Assembly: GCF_000471905.2 (NCBI RefSeq)
Contig: NW_006497658.1
Span: 2,992,177 to 3,056,176, forward strand
DNA: 64,000 bases
Direction of reading: 5' to 3'
Source: Amborella trichopoda
Taxonomy: Eukaryota > Streptophyta > Magnoliopsida > Amborellales > Amborellaceae
Positions within the stretch are counted from its first letter, which is position 1; every line of letters starts with the position of its first letter. Positions 1 through 11,500 of this stretch are shown here, in pieces. The notes under the pieces were generated by a model, which was not told the origin of the DNA, made no database searches, and saw only the letters and a list, made by a program, of their open reading frames with translations. The position numbers were made by a program, and so were the translations under genes.

Positions 1-891
1 TCATACTATCCAAGAGGACAATTAACTACAGCTCAAGGATGTCGTGAGAAAGTTGTTGCAACAGTATATGCTAGACTAACTCACCATCATTCGAGCCTTA
101 TCCCAACTAATTGGGGTAGGCCAATATGCCACGCTAAGTATATGATGAAAAGCTGGAGGTGGTGGTAAGAGAGATATAGGGAGGTCTGACAGTCCAAAGG
201 AACAAGATCGTTATGAATGCTATAAATTGCTTAATTTCCTCAAAGTCCACGTGAAAGACAAAAAGTGAACCTCCAAGGGGCTAAGACTGTTAAAGAGTTC
301 TATAAGCACCCAATACTCTGCATGTGAGAGAGGATGCTAACAAGGCAAGGAGAGGCCCTAAACAAATGAACTGCACAATGACAAGGTAAACTATCAGCAG
401 TACTCCATTAAGATACTGGGATTAAGATGACATAACACGGAAAACCTCTTTACTAGATGAAATTGAAAGGGAAACCCGCCAGTAAAGCATATCGAAAGGG
501 CAAAAAGAAAATGAGATACTGCAATCTGGAGAAGAAATTCATTAATATTTGCAGAATGCAAATAATGCAACAAGACGTGAAATTTATCTAGGAAAGACTA
601 ATGGGATGGATGGGAGGAGGAGAATAGAACGATAGGAACATTGAACATGGCTTGTATAACATGGCAAATACAAAACGAAAAGGACTGTCAAATATTTCAG
701 AATGAGTTTAAGGAACCCATTCAAACTATAGTCGCGGATGTCCATAAATTTGTATAGCAGGCTATACACATTATACATTTCTCCAAACACACAGGAATAA
801 ACAACTGCTTTATAATTTCAGAAAACGTCAAACACGAGATGCGACCTGAATAACAGAAAGAATCATATGTGAAATGGTGATAAGAAACTAC
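1..891 (-). other. ISE2 intron 12, 5' part only
   Basis: Non-coding. I looked on both strands for the next ISE2 exon and for transposon ends and saw neither. The 3' end of this intron is outside the window. Confidence 0.6.
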
Positions 892-1128
892 CTGTAAAAA
901 CTCCTTCCAACCTGATGGTTCAATCTGTTCAATCCGGTTGACTAAACGAATAGATCTAGCTTTCAACCGCTTAATCTTTTCCTTGGTAAGGTTGGCTGTG
1001 TCCATGATCTTTTTAAATTCAGCAAAGCCTTTTGTTCTGGAGATTTGTTTCCTTAACTTCGAAACTTTAGTTCTCTGGTCCTTGTAACTCTCCACAGCCT
1101 CATGATACACTTCTGACAGCTTCAGAAC
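892..1128 (-). CDS. ISE2: ISE2 exon 12 (residues 944-1022)
   Basis: Begins VLKLSEVYHEAVESYKDQR after an ATCAG acceptor. The middle is Lys/Arg-rich and probably helical (KVSKLRKQISRTKGFAEFKK), ending EQIEPSGWKEFLQ in phase 0 before GTAGTT. In the family the next segment starts the DSHCT-containing C-terminus; no such exon was found in 1-891, so it must lie beyond the left edge. Confidence 0.9.
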
Positions 1129-1310
1129 CTGATAGTATACAGTCATCTCAAAACATGCCCTACTAATCCTAAATATGATATTACATGCTAATAGGGTTCT
1201 AAAAATATTCATCAGCTACGTTACAAAACCCAATGGTACTGGGATGCATGTTAGGATCACAGTAATCAAATTGCAAAGGAAAATGAATCTTCTAGAAACA
1301 AATAACCAAC

Positions 1311-1679
1311 CTCATCATCTTCTGAAAGGCTACTTAAAACTGGCACATTTAAACTCCATGACCATGTCTCAAGGGAGCCTTCCATAGACCATAAAGAACC
1401 AAATGCTGACTTCGCAAGCTTTTCCCATTGTAATCCTTCTTTCTCAAGAAGTCCCCTCATGATTTCCCTAGGCGATGCATCACCTTGAGACAACGGATTG
1501 TCAGGTAAGCCTGCTGTGTATATGGCCTTAATCCAATTCTCAGTGAACATATACGAAGAATTATCTGAACCAAGAGCCACATAATGTGAAGGTTCAACAA
1601 CATTTGTTCCTTGAAAGTCATCGTCATCACTCAAATCCAACTCTGCATCTGCAATATCAAGGACACCATCTCCACTAAT
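1311..1679 (-). CDS. ISE2: ISE2 exon 11 (residues 821-943)
   Basis: Begins ISGDGVLDIADAELDL after a TTGCAG acceptor; a run of four Asp follows. The core HYVALGSDNSSYMFTENW and GSLWSMEGSLETWSWSLNVP are strongly ISE2-like. Ends SEDDE before GTTGGT, the weakest donor in the gene. A short extra exon between 10 and 11 cannot be excluded, but the joined frame matches the family length. Confidence 0.9.
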
Positions 1680-3685
1680 CTGCAATATCAAAATGTGAAA
1701 AATTACTTCAAAAGGAATTTAAATGATTGAATGATGAATGGGGGCTCAATGAATAGAAAACGGCACATATTATAATGCACATATAGAATGAAAACATATC
1801 AGTAGGCAAAAATTACCAGCAAACATACCCACATAAATAGGAATATTAAAGTAAAAAGTTCATTGACTGCAGGAAGTCCCAAAAAGATGAATATAAACAA
1901 TTGAAACAAATAACTTTCTACAATGGAAGAAGCATAAAATAGAATCTACAAACCAAACAACACAAAGGTACAATAATCTTACTTTTCAATGATGTTATTA
2001 ATTTACCAAGGCAGTAAATTGGAGCTAAAATGCATCAGAAAGAAGTAAATATAGGAGGCAGAAACATATCAAAAGATATACGCAAGAAACATGTCCCCTT
2101 AATGTTTTTATGGCTGGGTGCAGTACCCCTTTTACGAATTTAATTGTTTTATCAGTTTATAAGAAGAGAGTGAGTATACTAGTACAAATACGAGATGGTA
2201 GAAAGGAGAACAAGAAATCTCAAAGAGATGCTGAGAGAGCATCACTAAGGAGGTGGCAACGAGAAACAAATAGCTAAGGAAGACAGAAATGCCCTCCTAG
2301 GCCAACCTATAGGACATACTTATTGGCTTCCTTAAGACATGTCAAGAGGACCCAATCAATCAGCAAAGCTAAAACTGAAACAAGGAAAATCCAGCAATGG
2401 CATGATAGTTGCTTTCTGGTGGTGCATCTAGTCACAATGAGATGGCCACATTCCACCATCAATGGGAACAAGGACCTACTGATCATGATCCCAATGCCAG
2501 TAACCAAACGTATCACCTCCAGCATGATGGCATTAAACAATCCCAATGGATGACAGTCCTGCCAAATCATACCCTCAATCCCCGCTGGGCCTGGATGAAC
2601 TATTGAGCATCCTTCATGATTGAGCAAGACAATGCACTCAGTATCCTTCCAAAAGACAGTTTTTTATTTTTATTTCATCCAAGAAAGAACCCTCTAGCCC
2701 AGCTGTGTCAACGCTTAAATAGAGAATGTCAACATAGAAGAAGAAATTGAAGCCTCAGAAATTCTACTCTTCCAAAAGTTTGAAATATTTTGAGGATAAG
2801 ACAGAGAAGACAAAGACTAATCACACGATCAGCCAATCCAAAAATGACATGACGAGCCAGTCCACAATGAGAGCAGCCCAAACCAGCAAATTCTTCTGAA
2901 CTGTGCACAGCCACCAACTAAAGGCTAGTCAATAAAACCTCGGAAAGAACAAAGACTTCCAGCAATAATTCATAATCAACAAGTGAACATATACAACTTG
3001 TTTAGTTACAACTTAACATCTACTTGTGTGTACATATAACATGGGATTAGAACTCAAAAGCTACAATTTTAAGACAGCACCAAACAAGCACTGAATACTA
3101 TATTGCAAGACACTGATGGGCTGACAACTTTTGTGAGCTTTAGTACTTTTATCTTGTTCATATTTATGTCCTTAAAGGACGACGACTTGAACAAACATAT
3201 CACAATATCAGATAACTAGAAACAAATTTAAACGCATCTTGCAAGAGTGACAGCATAAACAATCTGGTATTTATATCTCAAAAGTTCATCGGCAAAAAGA
3301 AAATGCATCCTCAGAACTAGCCCATGACTCACCAAATAGACAAGATTGAGTTCGATATTTCCCTCACACACAGCAGGAACAAGGTGCTGAGATTAGAACT
3401 TGAAACCTACCATTTTAGGATGGAGCTTCAAAAAGAAAAAAGGAAAAAAAAAACCAATATTACATAGTCTGGGCAAATTATATTTGCAGGCTCTAGTGCT
3501 CTCATCTTGTTCATATTTCTATCATCAAAGGCACCCATTTGAACAAACACTCAGAATATCAGATATAACTCGAAACAAATTAAAATTCATCTTGGAAAAA
3601 TGGTGGTATAAACAATCAGCTATTTATATATCAAATAATCATAGGCAAGAAGGAAGCGCATCCTCAAAAGAAGCCCAAGACTCAC
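1680..3685 (-). other. ISE2 intron 10 (2.0 kb)
   Basis: AT-rich intron. The part next to exon 10 (3042-3685) is a tandem duplication. The rest (1680-3041) shows no recognisable element. Confidence 0.7.
3042..3388. repeat. Tandem duplication copy A, carrying a relic of exon 10
   Basis: About 347 bp that realigns, with many differences, to the adjacent 3389-3740. Shared landmarks in order: GGATTAGAAC, ATCTTGTTCATATTT, AATATCAGATA, GCATCCTCA, ACTCACCAAATA and ACACAGCAGGAA. On the minus strand 3333-3388 is a degraded copy of the 3' end of exon 10, with the GTGAG donor still intact and the Pro-Ala-Val tripeptide preserved, but no acceptor upstream. Confidence 0.85.
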
Positions 3686-3740
3686 CAAATATTTGGTAGA
3701 AGAGACTGAATCGATCTTTCCCAAGTACACAGCAGGAATG
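3389..3740. repeat. Tandem duplication copy B, overlapping exon 10
   Basis: The parental unit of the 347-bp duplication. Its right end lies inside exon 10 and includes the functional donor at 3685/3686. Copy A follows directly in gene orientation. Confidence 0.85.
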
Positions 3741-3886
3741 AGGTGATGGACAGCATCATTATCTTTATATTGTAAACATATAAAGGGTAACTGCCCGCTT
3801 TCCAGTTCAGCCAAAAGTGGCTTCAAGGCTTGCACTCTTTCAAGTTCCATTCTTTTCCGCAATTGAGTCCGGAGTCGTTTTTGTGC
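3686..3886 (-). CDS. ISE2: ISE2 exon 10 (residues 754-820)
   Basis: Begins AQKRLRTQLRKRMELERV after a GTAG acceptor and continues ALKPLLAELESGQLPFICL to VPAVYLG-type sequence (here IPAVYLGKIDS), ending TKYL before a consensus GTGAGT donor. The last 60 or so bases of this exon were copied into the downstream intron by a tandem duplication (see 3042-3388). Phase 0 at both ends. Confidence 0.9.
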
Positions 3887-5091
3887 CTACTAGAAAAGGA
3901 CACTACAGTCAAAAGATCAAAATCTGTTTTAAGGATAAGAAACAAGAACAAATTATACAGCAGATGATTATACTAGTCACTCACAGCCTGTTAAGACAAG
4001 CAGGTCCTAAAGCAATACATTATAATGCAAGTTCCTTCATGAAAGAAAATGAGCTTGCAAAAATTAAAATCAGAAACAAAAATCGAGTCCAAGTACAATG
4101 GAAGAAAGAATAGCTTTTGACCACGATGTTAATTCCAAAACATTAATCATAGTCATAATAGCAGAAAAGAAATTTATTTGTTTGTCATACTAAAAAAGCA
4201 CATCATCTATACTACAACATGCTAGATGGCATAAAATAGAGGTTGAGCTCCAGAAAATGCTGCACACTAATTAATGTCCAATGGACAATTTCATGTGTGA
4301 TCACAAAAGAAATTTGATATGGCACCTCCAAAATTACCATGTTAGAAAGTACATGTCATGATAGTATGGACGTGTAGGTGTTTTCTTGCCTGTACCTCCC
4401 ATCTATGTGTGAGATATTTTGTGTGTAAATACCTATACCTATATCTATATCCACTTCTATATACAAATCCATGCACCAAGTAAAATAATACAAATTATCT
4501 ATGTAAGTATCATAGGGAATGACGTGGTAGGATATCTGCCAACATATTCAAGTTAGACAGTTACATTGCGAATGTAGCAACACCTCACCATTCCAGACAA
4601 TTTATTTAAACTAAACAAATAAAATATTTTTTTCTTTTCATAAGAAACATGTAATATTGCCCTCAGTATTCAAGATAATAGCAAGCAAGATAATAGCACG
4701 CAAAAGGAAATGACACCACATAGAGAAGATGACAAAGAATAAGGAAGCCAAATGAGGCATTTTGAAAAGAGCAAAGTCAGTGGAAGCAAGACAATGAGCT
4801 GAAATGGGATTTCAGATGCCACTACATAGGACTTTTCCACCTTTAGAGCATAGGTGCCCTCTTAAAGAAAGTATGGCATCTAACAACTATGCAATCAAAA
4901 TATCTGAATTTGGAGGGAGAAGATATTCCCGCACCGCATACTTCATAGTCAGCAATGCCAAAAGTACTAAAGACCACTAACAGCATATCTCCAATTTTCC
5001 TTCAATTCAAGTGTCGTAATATAAGAAAATGGAAATTGCCAACCAGGCACATATCAAATTTACCAGTAGAAAAGACAAAAATTTGGAATAC
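3887..5091 (-). other. ISE2 intron 9 (1.2 kb)
   Basis: AT-rich; no coding similarity or transposon ends noticed. Confidence 0.6.
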
Positions 5092-5370
5092 CCTTAGTTC
5101 TTCCTGCAGTTTAATTATCTCATTGTATGATGACCCAAGCAATTTTTCCCTACTTTTTCTGTCAACAGCTTCATCGCTAACTTCTACAGTTAGCATTTCA
5201 ATTTCCCCTTCTATCCTGCTAAGCTCTTCTTTTGCAGCCACCATGACATTACTCCCAACATAGTTACCAAAGCTTTGTTCCACTAATTGCCGAGCTTCTT
5301 CTAGTGTTCTTCCTGCACGAAAAACCTTCAGAACATCTGCTTCTTTGGATCCGCGAGTAACATTGGCACC
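5092..5370 (-). CDS. ISE2: ISE2 exon 9 (residues 661-753)
   Basis: Starts GANVTRGSKEADVLKVF after a TTACAG acceptor. It covers the winged-helix/ratchet entry (GRTLEEARQLVEQSFGNYV) and an Asp/Glu/Lys-rich, probably helical or coiled segment ending KLQEELR. Phase 0 at both ends; donor GTATTC is non-consensus at +4 to +6. Intron 8 before it is only 91 bp. Confidence 0.92.
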
Positions 5371-5461
5371 CTGTAAAGAATAATTGCAAAACAAAAATAA
5401 CCTAAAGGTCAAAAGTTTGCCAGGAAGGTGAAAAGCCACAAGATAGCTCAAAGATCCATAC

Positions 5462-6061
5462 TGCCAAAAGATTCAACACCATCCCATATGAAGCAGTAAA
5501 TTGCGACACAAGAGGTTCTGGACCAGCAAAGAGAAGCTTGCAGCATTCTTCGACTCCTTCAAATGGGGTCTGGATAAGAACAACATGGCCCTGTTTGTCA
5601 ATACCACGACGACCAGCTCGACCAGCCATTTGCAACAGCTCATTTGAACTTAAGAGGATGCGTCCAGTATCAATCTTTTTACTCAGGGATGCAATAACAG
5701 CTGTTCTTGCTGGCATATTGATTCCAGCTGCTAGAGTCTCTGTAGCAAACACAACCTTGATAAGGCCCCTCTGGAAAAGCTCTTCAATAAATGATTTCCA
5801 TAGAGGCAAGCAACCGGCATGATGAGCTGCAACCCCTCGCATAAGGCCTCTGACAGCCACTTCTCTAATCGCATCTGGGTACTGGGTACGAAACTTCTTC
5901 AAAGCCAATCCAACTTCATCCATTTCACAATCATCCAATAGCATACATTCCTCAAGGTATTGAACAGCTGCATCACATCCTTTCCGGCTAAAAATAAACC
6001 AAATAGCTGGAAGCATGTCCCTTGCCCTGAGATGCCTCAATGTGTCTCTCACCTGAGGAAC
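5462..6061 (-). CDS. ISE2: ISE2 exon 8 (residues 461-660), second helicase lobe
   Basis: Largest exon seen (200 codons), phase 0 at both ends. It holds the whole second RecA lobe: PAIWFIFSRKGCD (motif IV region, 478-490), RGVAAHHAG (535-543), KVVFATETLAAGINMPART (motif V, 562-580) and QMAGRAGRRG (motif VI, 604-613, near 5603-5632) with its arginine fingers. It ends FTASYGMVLNLLA, followed by a GTATGG donor. No frameshift or missing catalytic residue. Confidence 0.95.
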
Positions 6062-6225
6062 CTAAGAACAAGAATAAAGAGTTTGATTAGAACATTAGCT
6101 CCGGGAAAATCATCAGAATTCTAATCCATGAACACAAGGTTGAAACCAGCACATAATCTAGATGGCATTCTTTTTTTTAAGAATGTTTAAAATATATCTT
6201 TTTTTTGAGAAAGAAGACGACATAC

Positions 6226-6406
6226 TTGTGAGCGACGTATTATATTTATGTCATTCTCTGATAATGATGATTCACCAAAGTCAGTGGGGATGGTACCATA
6301 GCTTCGCTCTCTCTCACCCTTTCTAGCTTTCCGCCTTCCCAAACCTTCCTCCCGATAGGACATGGCTCCCAAAGCATAGCGTTGTAGATGAGCAAGTGAG
6401 AGCTTC
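6226..6406 (-). CDS. ISE2: ISE2 exon 7 (residues 400-460), variable linker
   Basis: After an AACAG acceptor it reads KLSLAHLQRYALGAMS, then a basic/charged stretch (GRRKARKGERERS), and ends NDINIIRRSQ in phase 0 with a GTATGT donor. This is the poorly conserved linker between the two helicase lobes; only the ends (KLSL and IRRSQ) match the family closely. Confidence 0.88.
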
Positions 6407-8409
6407 CTGTTTGAAAAAAGCAAGAGAATGCAACATGTTATACAGATCTCAGCTCCATGTTAAGAGAATAGGAAGCAGGGGGTGGGTGTGTGCGTGTGTT
6501 TGGGGGTGGGGGGGGGATGCAAAAGCCCCTAAGCTAATTTATATGGCATCAGCGCACGAGCTAAAAACTAAACAAAGGGCCTTTCCACAAGGACACATTT
6601 TACCCCAAATTTTCCACGTACACTCTCTTGAGCTCAATGAACAATCTCCAAAAAAAACAAAAAAAAATAAAACAAAAAAACAAGAAAAAGAACCCAGAAA
6701 ATGAAATTTATGAGAAGAGAGAGCTCAATGAATATCAACCGTCCACTTTAGACCTAAGCCTTTAAGAACTCCAATCAAGTTTCTTTTATTTTATTATTTT
6801 TGTTTTTATAGCATTCATCTGATGATAACAGGAAGAACTACAAATTTAGGGCCCAAACACCATTTTTCTTTCCGGACACAGACGGCCTATATTAATTACA
6901 TTGCCTCACAAAAAACAAACATTTTCTGGGGAACTCTTTTTTTGGATTTCTTATCATAAGCTTATTCATTAGGATGCACATGGTTTTTCTACCGAAATAG
7001 GATCAAACAAATTCCCCTAGATAGGTCTTTTAAGGCGTTTTGGGCCCGTGAGTTAATGTTGTGGAAATTAGCTCAAGGGTGTACTTAATTTCACACGTGC
7101 GCGCACACACACACACGACTCACACCACACATATGACACACACACATACAGAGTTAGATATACAGGCAAAGCTTGAGGGAATCATCAATTAAAGCATGGC
7201 ATTATCACAAAATAAATTTACCTCTCAGCAGATGCTACAGAAAATAAACTGAGAAGACAATGAAACCACTGAATCAACAGATAAGGATAACATAAATAAT
7301 GATATACATCAACAACATCACTTCGAAGCGTGTTGGGAGCAATATTCTTGTAGTTCTGAAATAATAAATGTGAAGTTCAAGCATGTTTTTCCTAATTGGT
7401 AAAACTAATTCTGAGCTATTGAAACAGATTATTAAACATTTCAGAGGTGATTTAAGATAATACAAGCAAATTGTGAGCAACATAAACTGAGAGCGAACAT
7501 AAACAAGGATCACAGCAACTGAATGCCAATTTTAAATCTATATATCTACATCTACAATACGGACAAAAGAAAGAATCTAAGGCATGGTATCAGAACTTCT
7601 AAGATGAAGTTTCAAATTGTCAAGTTCGATGACATAAAGCATAGTATCAAAGTTTTAGCAAAAGGAAAGAACTTGAGGCATAATGTCAGATCTTCGAAGA
7701 TGAAGTTTCGAAATGTCAAGTTCGATGACATATAGCTTAATATCAAAGTTTTAGCCGAAGGAAACAGGTATAGCAATCAAATGTTTCTTCTAGAGGGCCA
7801 CTTTTGAAAAACCTCAAGAAATAATCATTATTCCATTGGCCCACCGTCGCTCTGAATATGTCTCTGATAGGTTCATGAGTGTGGAGCCACAACAATGATT
7901 ATCATTCGAACAAAATCTAATAACACAGCTACAACATTATTTCAATTTACTTCACCATTTTGAAATCTTAGAATACTAATTTGTCTGAGATCCCTCAGGT
8001 CATATAATTAATTACATTGCCGCACATTGCCACACACGCATGCATGTGGATGCATACTACATATACACATGAATAAATTTTTCCTCTATTTCTTTTTCTT
8101 CTAAATGAATAGCTTTCCTTTAAAGCTATCAACCAAAATAAGAAGGCCAGTTCAGGAAGTACAGTTAATTTTCCAGAATAAACATAGAAAAGCATGGAAA
8201 AGGATGGATTATCTCAGCTGCCTCTACCACTATATTCCGTTGAAGTGTTAATGTTGATGCATCTGGTAATACACACTAACTTTGTACTTCTCTTCATGAA
8301 TTCTAGAGACAAAAAACAAAAAAGAGAAAGTAAACTGAAGTAAATCACATACACAGAGAAGAAAAAAAATTTGCCAATATCCCATTAAAACTACAGGAAC
8401 TGCTCTTAC
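6407..8409 (-). other. ISE2 intron 6 (2.0 kb)
   Basis: Holds A-rich tracts, a CA-rich stretch near 7095-7150 and a 96-bp tandem duplication at 7570-7761. No coding similarity seen. Confidence 0.65.
7570..7761. repeat. 96-bp tandem duplication
   Basis: Two adjacent copies (7570-7665, 7666-7761) share AAGATGAAGTTTC, GTCAAGTTCGATGACATA and TATCAAAGTTTTAGC in order, with scattered substitutions. Confidence 0.85.
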
Positions 8410-8528
8410 TTGTTCATCTTCGTTCCTTTCTCATCAAGAAGTGGTAACAAGGAATTCTTCAAAGAGAAATGCCAATTCAAGGGAACAGGTCGCTTGGTCG
8501 ACGTTATCAACTCTGTAGGACCATGAAT
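8410..8528 (-). CDS. ISE2: ISE2 exon 6 (residues 361-400)
   Basis: Begins IHGPTELITSTKRPVPL after a CTAG acceptor and ends LLPLLDEKGTKMN before a GTAAGA donor in phase 2. In Ski2-like helicases the RPVPL segment closes the first RecA lobe before the family-variable linker. Both flanking introns exceed 2 kb. Confidence 0.9.
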
Positions 8529-11500
8529 CTAGGCCACAAAAGAGGCCAAGCATTAGGTTTCCTTTTCCTATGTTACCATCTTTAAAACAGTAAATAAGAC
8601 AGATAGGGTAAATTGCACTCTCAAAATAGTAAACAGCATTCAGATCGATATTCGAAACACTTAAAAGTGACATGTTACAAGGAAGAGAGATAAAGAAAAT
8701 GTGCAAAATAACTCATATAACGATCCTGCAGCATATTCCAAAAAACAAAATACTTATGTGGACATTTTTGGAAGGGACTGTTAATATGAAAAAGTAAGAA
8801 TAATTTGTGCAGGAAATAAATAATTCCTAAGCCTTCCATAGATAATCTTCTATTAGGCAAACCTGTAAACTCGAGTGATTCAATAAACAAAAATTCAAAC
8901 AAAGCACATGGTAAAAACAATTCAGTGGCAAAGAATACAGACCACCTTGGGATGGGTGGATCCAACATTTAGCTTTACAAGGATCAAACAGAACCATAGT
9001 CCCAAGTTCCAACTCTATTTAGAATGCAGCCAACCTATGTGGGCAGCATCGTGCCTATTTGTTCCAAGCAATTTTATCAGGACAGGACCAGCTATCGAAA
9101 CAGTCGGGGCACTGGTTGAGTTGGAATGGTTGAACCATACAATTTCACCAGGTCAGACCAGTAAAATTTAAAAATAACATATAAAAAATATATAATATAA
9201 AATATAAATAATTTGAGAAAATTAAAAAATCTTAAAAACATAGAAAATTATTAGGAACGATAAAAAACTTATAAATTCATAACTAGACAGTATTAGAACC
9301 CAAAGTTATGAAATAACAAAATGTATCACACAAAGCACACCACTGGGGCAGCAATTCTATAAGCAATAATCAATTACACAATGAATTTGAGGGGTATAAC
9401 CTATAAAGTAAATCAATAAAGTCCAAAAGTTAATCCCATAACATCCACAAAATTAAAGAGCCCCACAATCCCAGTCTCATCGTACAAGGAGGCTAAGACA
9501 TAAACCACAAAGGCATAAAGCACACAAGCAATCCAAGATTCCAAATTCCACGGTTAGTTACATAATAAATGGAAGTTTATCTTCATCTTCATCTCCATTC
9601 CTTCTTCTTCCTCATTTTCACCTTCCTGATAATCATCATTGATCACCACTCCACTTTAACCCTCTAAATCATCATTTCCACCACCTATGAGAAAGATTTT
9701 TATTTACTAAGGTATTATTTAGTATTTACTAACAAAATATAGGAGCTTAAGATCATGATTCTTGAAATATCCAGATTTCCACATCAAGTACGTAAAGCTT
9801 AAAAGCGAAGACTTAAAAATTCATCTCAATGTGGTGGTTCCATCCCCATCCAATTATCTGATTGCTCTTCCATGCCTTTGTGAAGTGGATGCACTTTCTT
9901 GACTAACCATTTTTCAACAATATCAACCTCTTCTAGGTCAATTGGATCCGAGCAAGTGGGATTTAGATAGTACTTCATTTCATATTATTCCACTAGACAA
10001 TTATACCACAGAGCAACAGTAGACGAGCATATTATTATAATTCATTGCCAACTTGTTATCAGCTTTACCATAACCTCAAATTATATTGACCAAGTTGTTG
10101 AGCCCCATATACTCCAACCTAAACTATTTGAATAGATGCATTGGAACACGGTTCAATTCCTCTCACAACCACTTGAATCCACCCCAAATCATACCTATCA
10201 TTCAGCTGAAATTAGATAATACAGAAATAGCATGAGAGATTGTAATTTGAACCTCTTCCAAGAATTGAACCTTTTCATCAAATAATATAACCTTTCCCAA
10301 AAATTCTTGTTGTGTCAATGCTCTTTTTTCTATTGGCTTTCTCTCGTTTTTTGGCTATCAATATATGCCCTAATCTCTCTTCTAATTTCTTCGATTGCTT
10401 TAAGTAATGCCCTTACATTCCCTATAATACTGGCAAGATATTCCTTTTATTAAAAAATACCCCTGGCATAAGTTTTCCCACAAAGCGTACAAAAACCACT
10501 ACTTCGACCCTTAGGTCCTTGAGTTTGGAATATATCCGTGTCGAATATTTGTTCCTTGAAGAAGATGAACACTTGCCAAAAAAAAAAATGTAATTAGGCA
10601 ACGAAACTTACCCAAAAAATTAATCTCATTTCTGATATCAAACCCAAAATTGAAAGAAAAATTTTAATTTCTAGGTTTTATTCTCCTCGCACCTTGAAAC
10701 TACGCAATGGCCGGTCATGCCATTCCCAAGCCCTGAGAAAGGAGGAGGGTTGTTTAGGTTGGCAGCCAGCATAAAGCTTTTGCCACATCTATCTCACCAA
10801 ACCTGAACCAACGAGATATGCCCATGCTAGGGTGTTCCCTATAAGCGACGCACTGTACCACCACCTGGATGCAATGAGAAATTAGCAAGGTTTATCTAGG
10901 GCATTCCCTAGAAGCGACACGAAACAATGAAGCCCTGTTATGGTGATATAAAAGCAAGGGTTCCGGTGCAAGTTTGGACAATCGCGGGTAAAGAAGCTAG
11001 CCCAAGAGAATAGGATTCATCTAGCCACATGGAATGTAGGAACTCTAACAAGTAAGAGTGTGGAGTTAGTGGATACAACGAGACGAAGGAGAGTTAACAT
11101 AGATTGTTTACAGCAAAACAAAGTCAAAGAAAATTGATGAATATAAACTTTAGCATATAAGAAAGGATAACAATAAAAATACGATGTAGTTATAATAGTA
11201 AACGAAGATTTCAAGGATAAAGTAGTAGGTGTTAAGAGAGTAGGTGATAGGCTCCTATTAATTGAACTTGTTTCAGTGCATATGTGCCACAAGAAGCACT
11301 AGAGGATGGAATCGAAAGACAATTCTAGGAGGTCAAGGATGCACTACTCCAAGGAATACCAAATGAAGAGAGGAAGTTTCTAAGAGGGGACAATGGTCAT
11401 GCAGGAAGTAAAAGATATGAAATAGAAGATTTGGGGAAAGAAATGAGATGGCTGACGTGATTCTTGATTTTGCTATGGCTCACGACCTAGTAATAGCAAA

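Noticed and set aside
1-891. Next ISE2 exon (start of the DSHCT part)
   Set aside because: No frame matching the expected conserved block was found on the minus strand.
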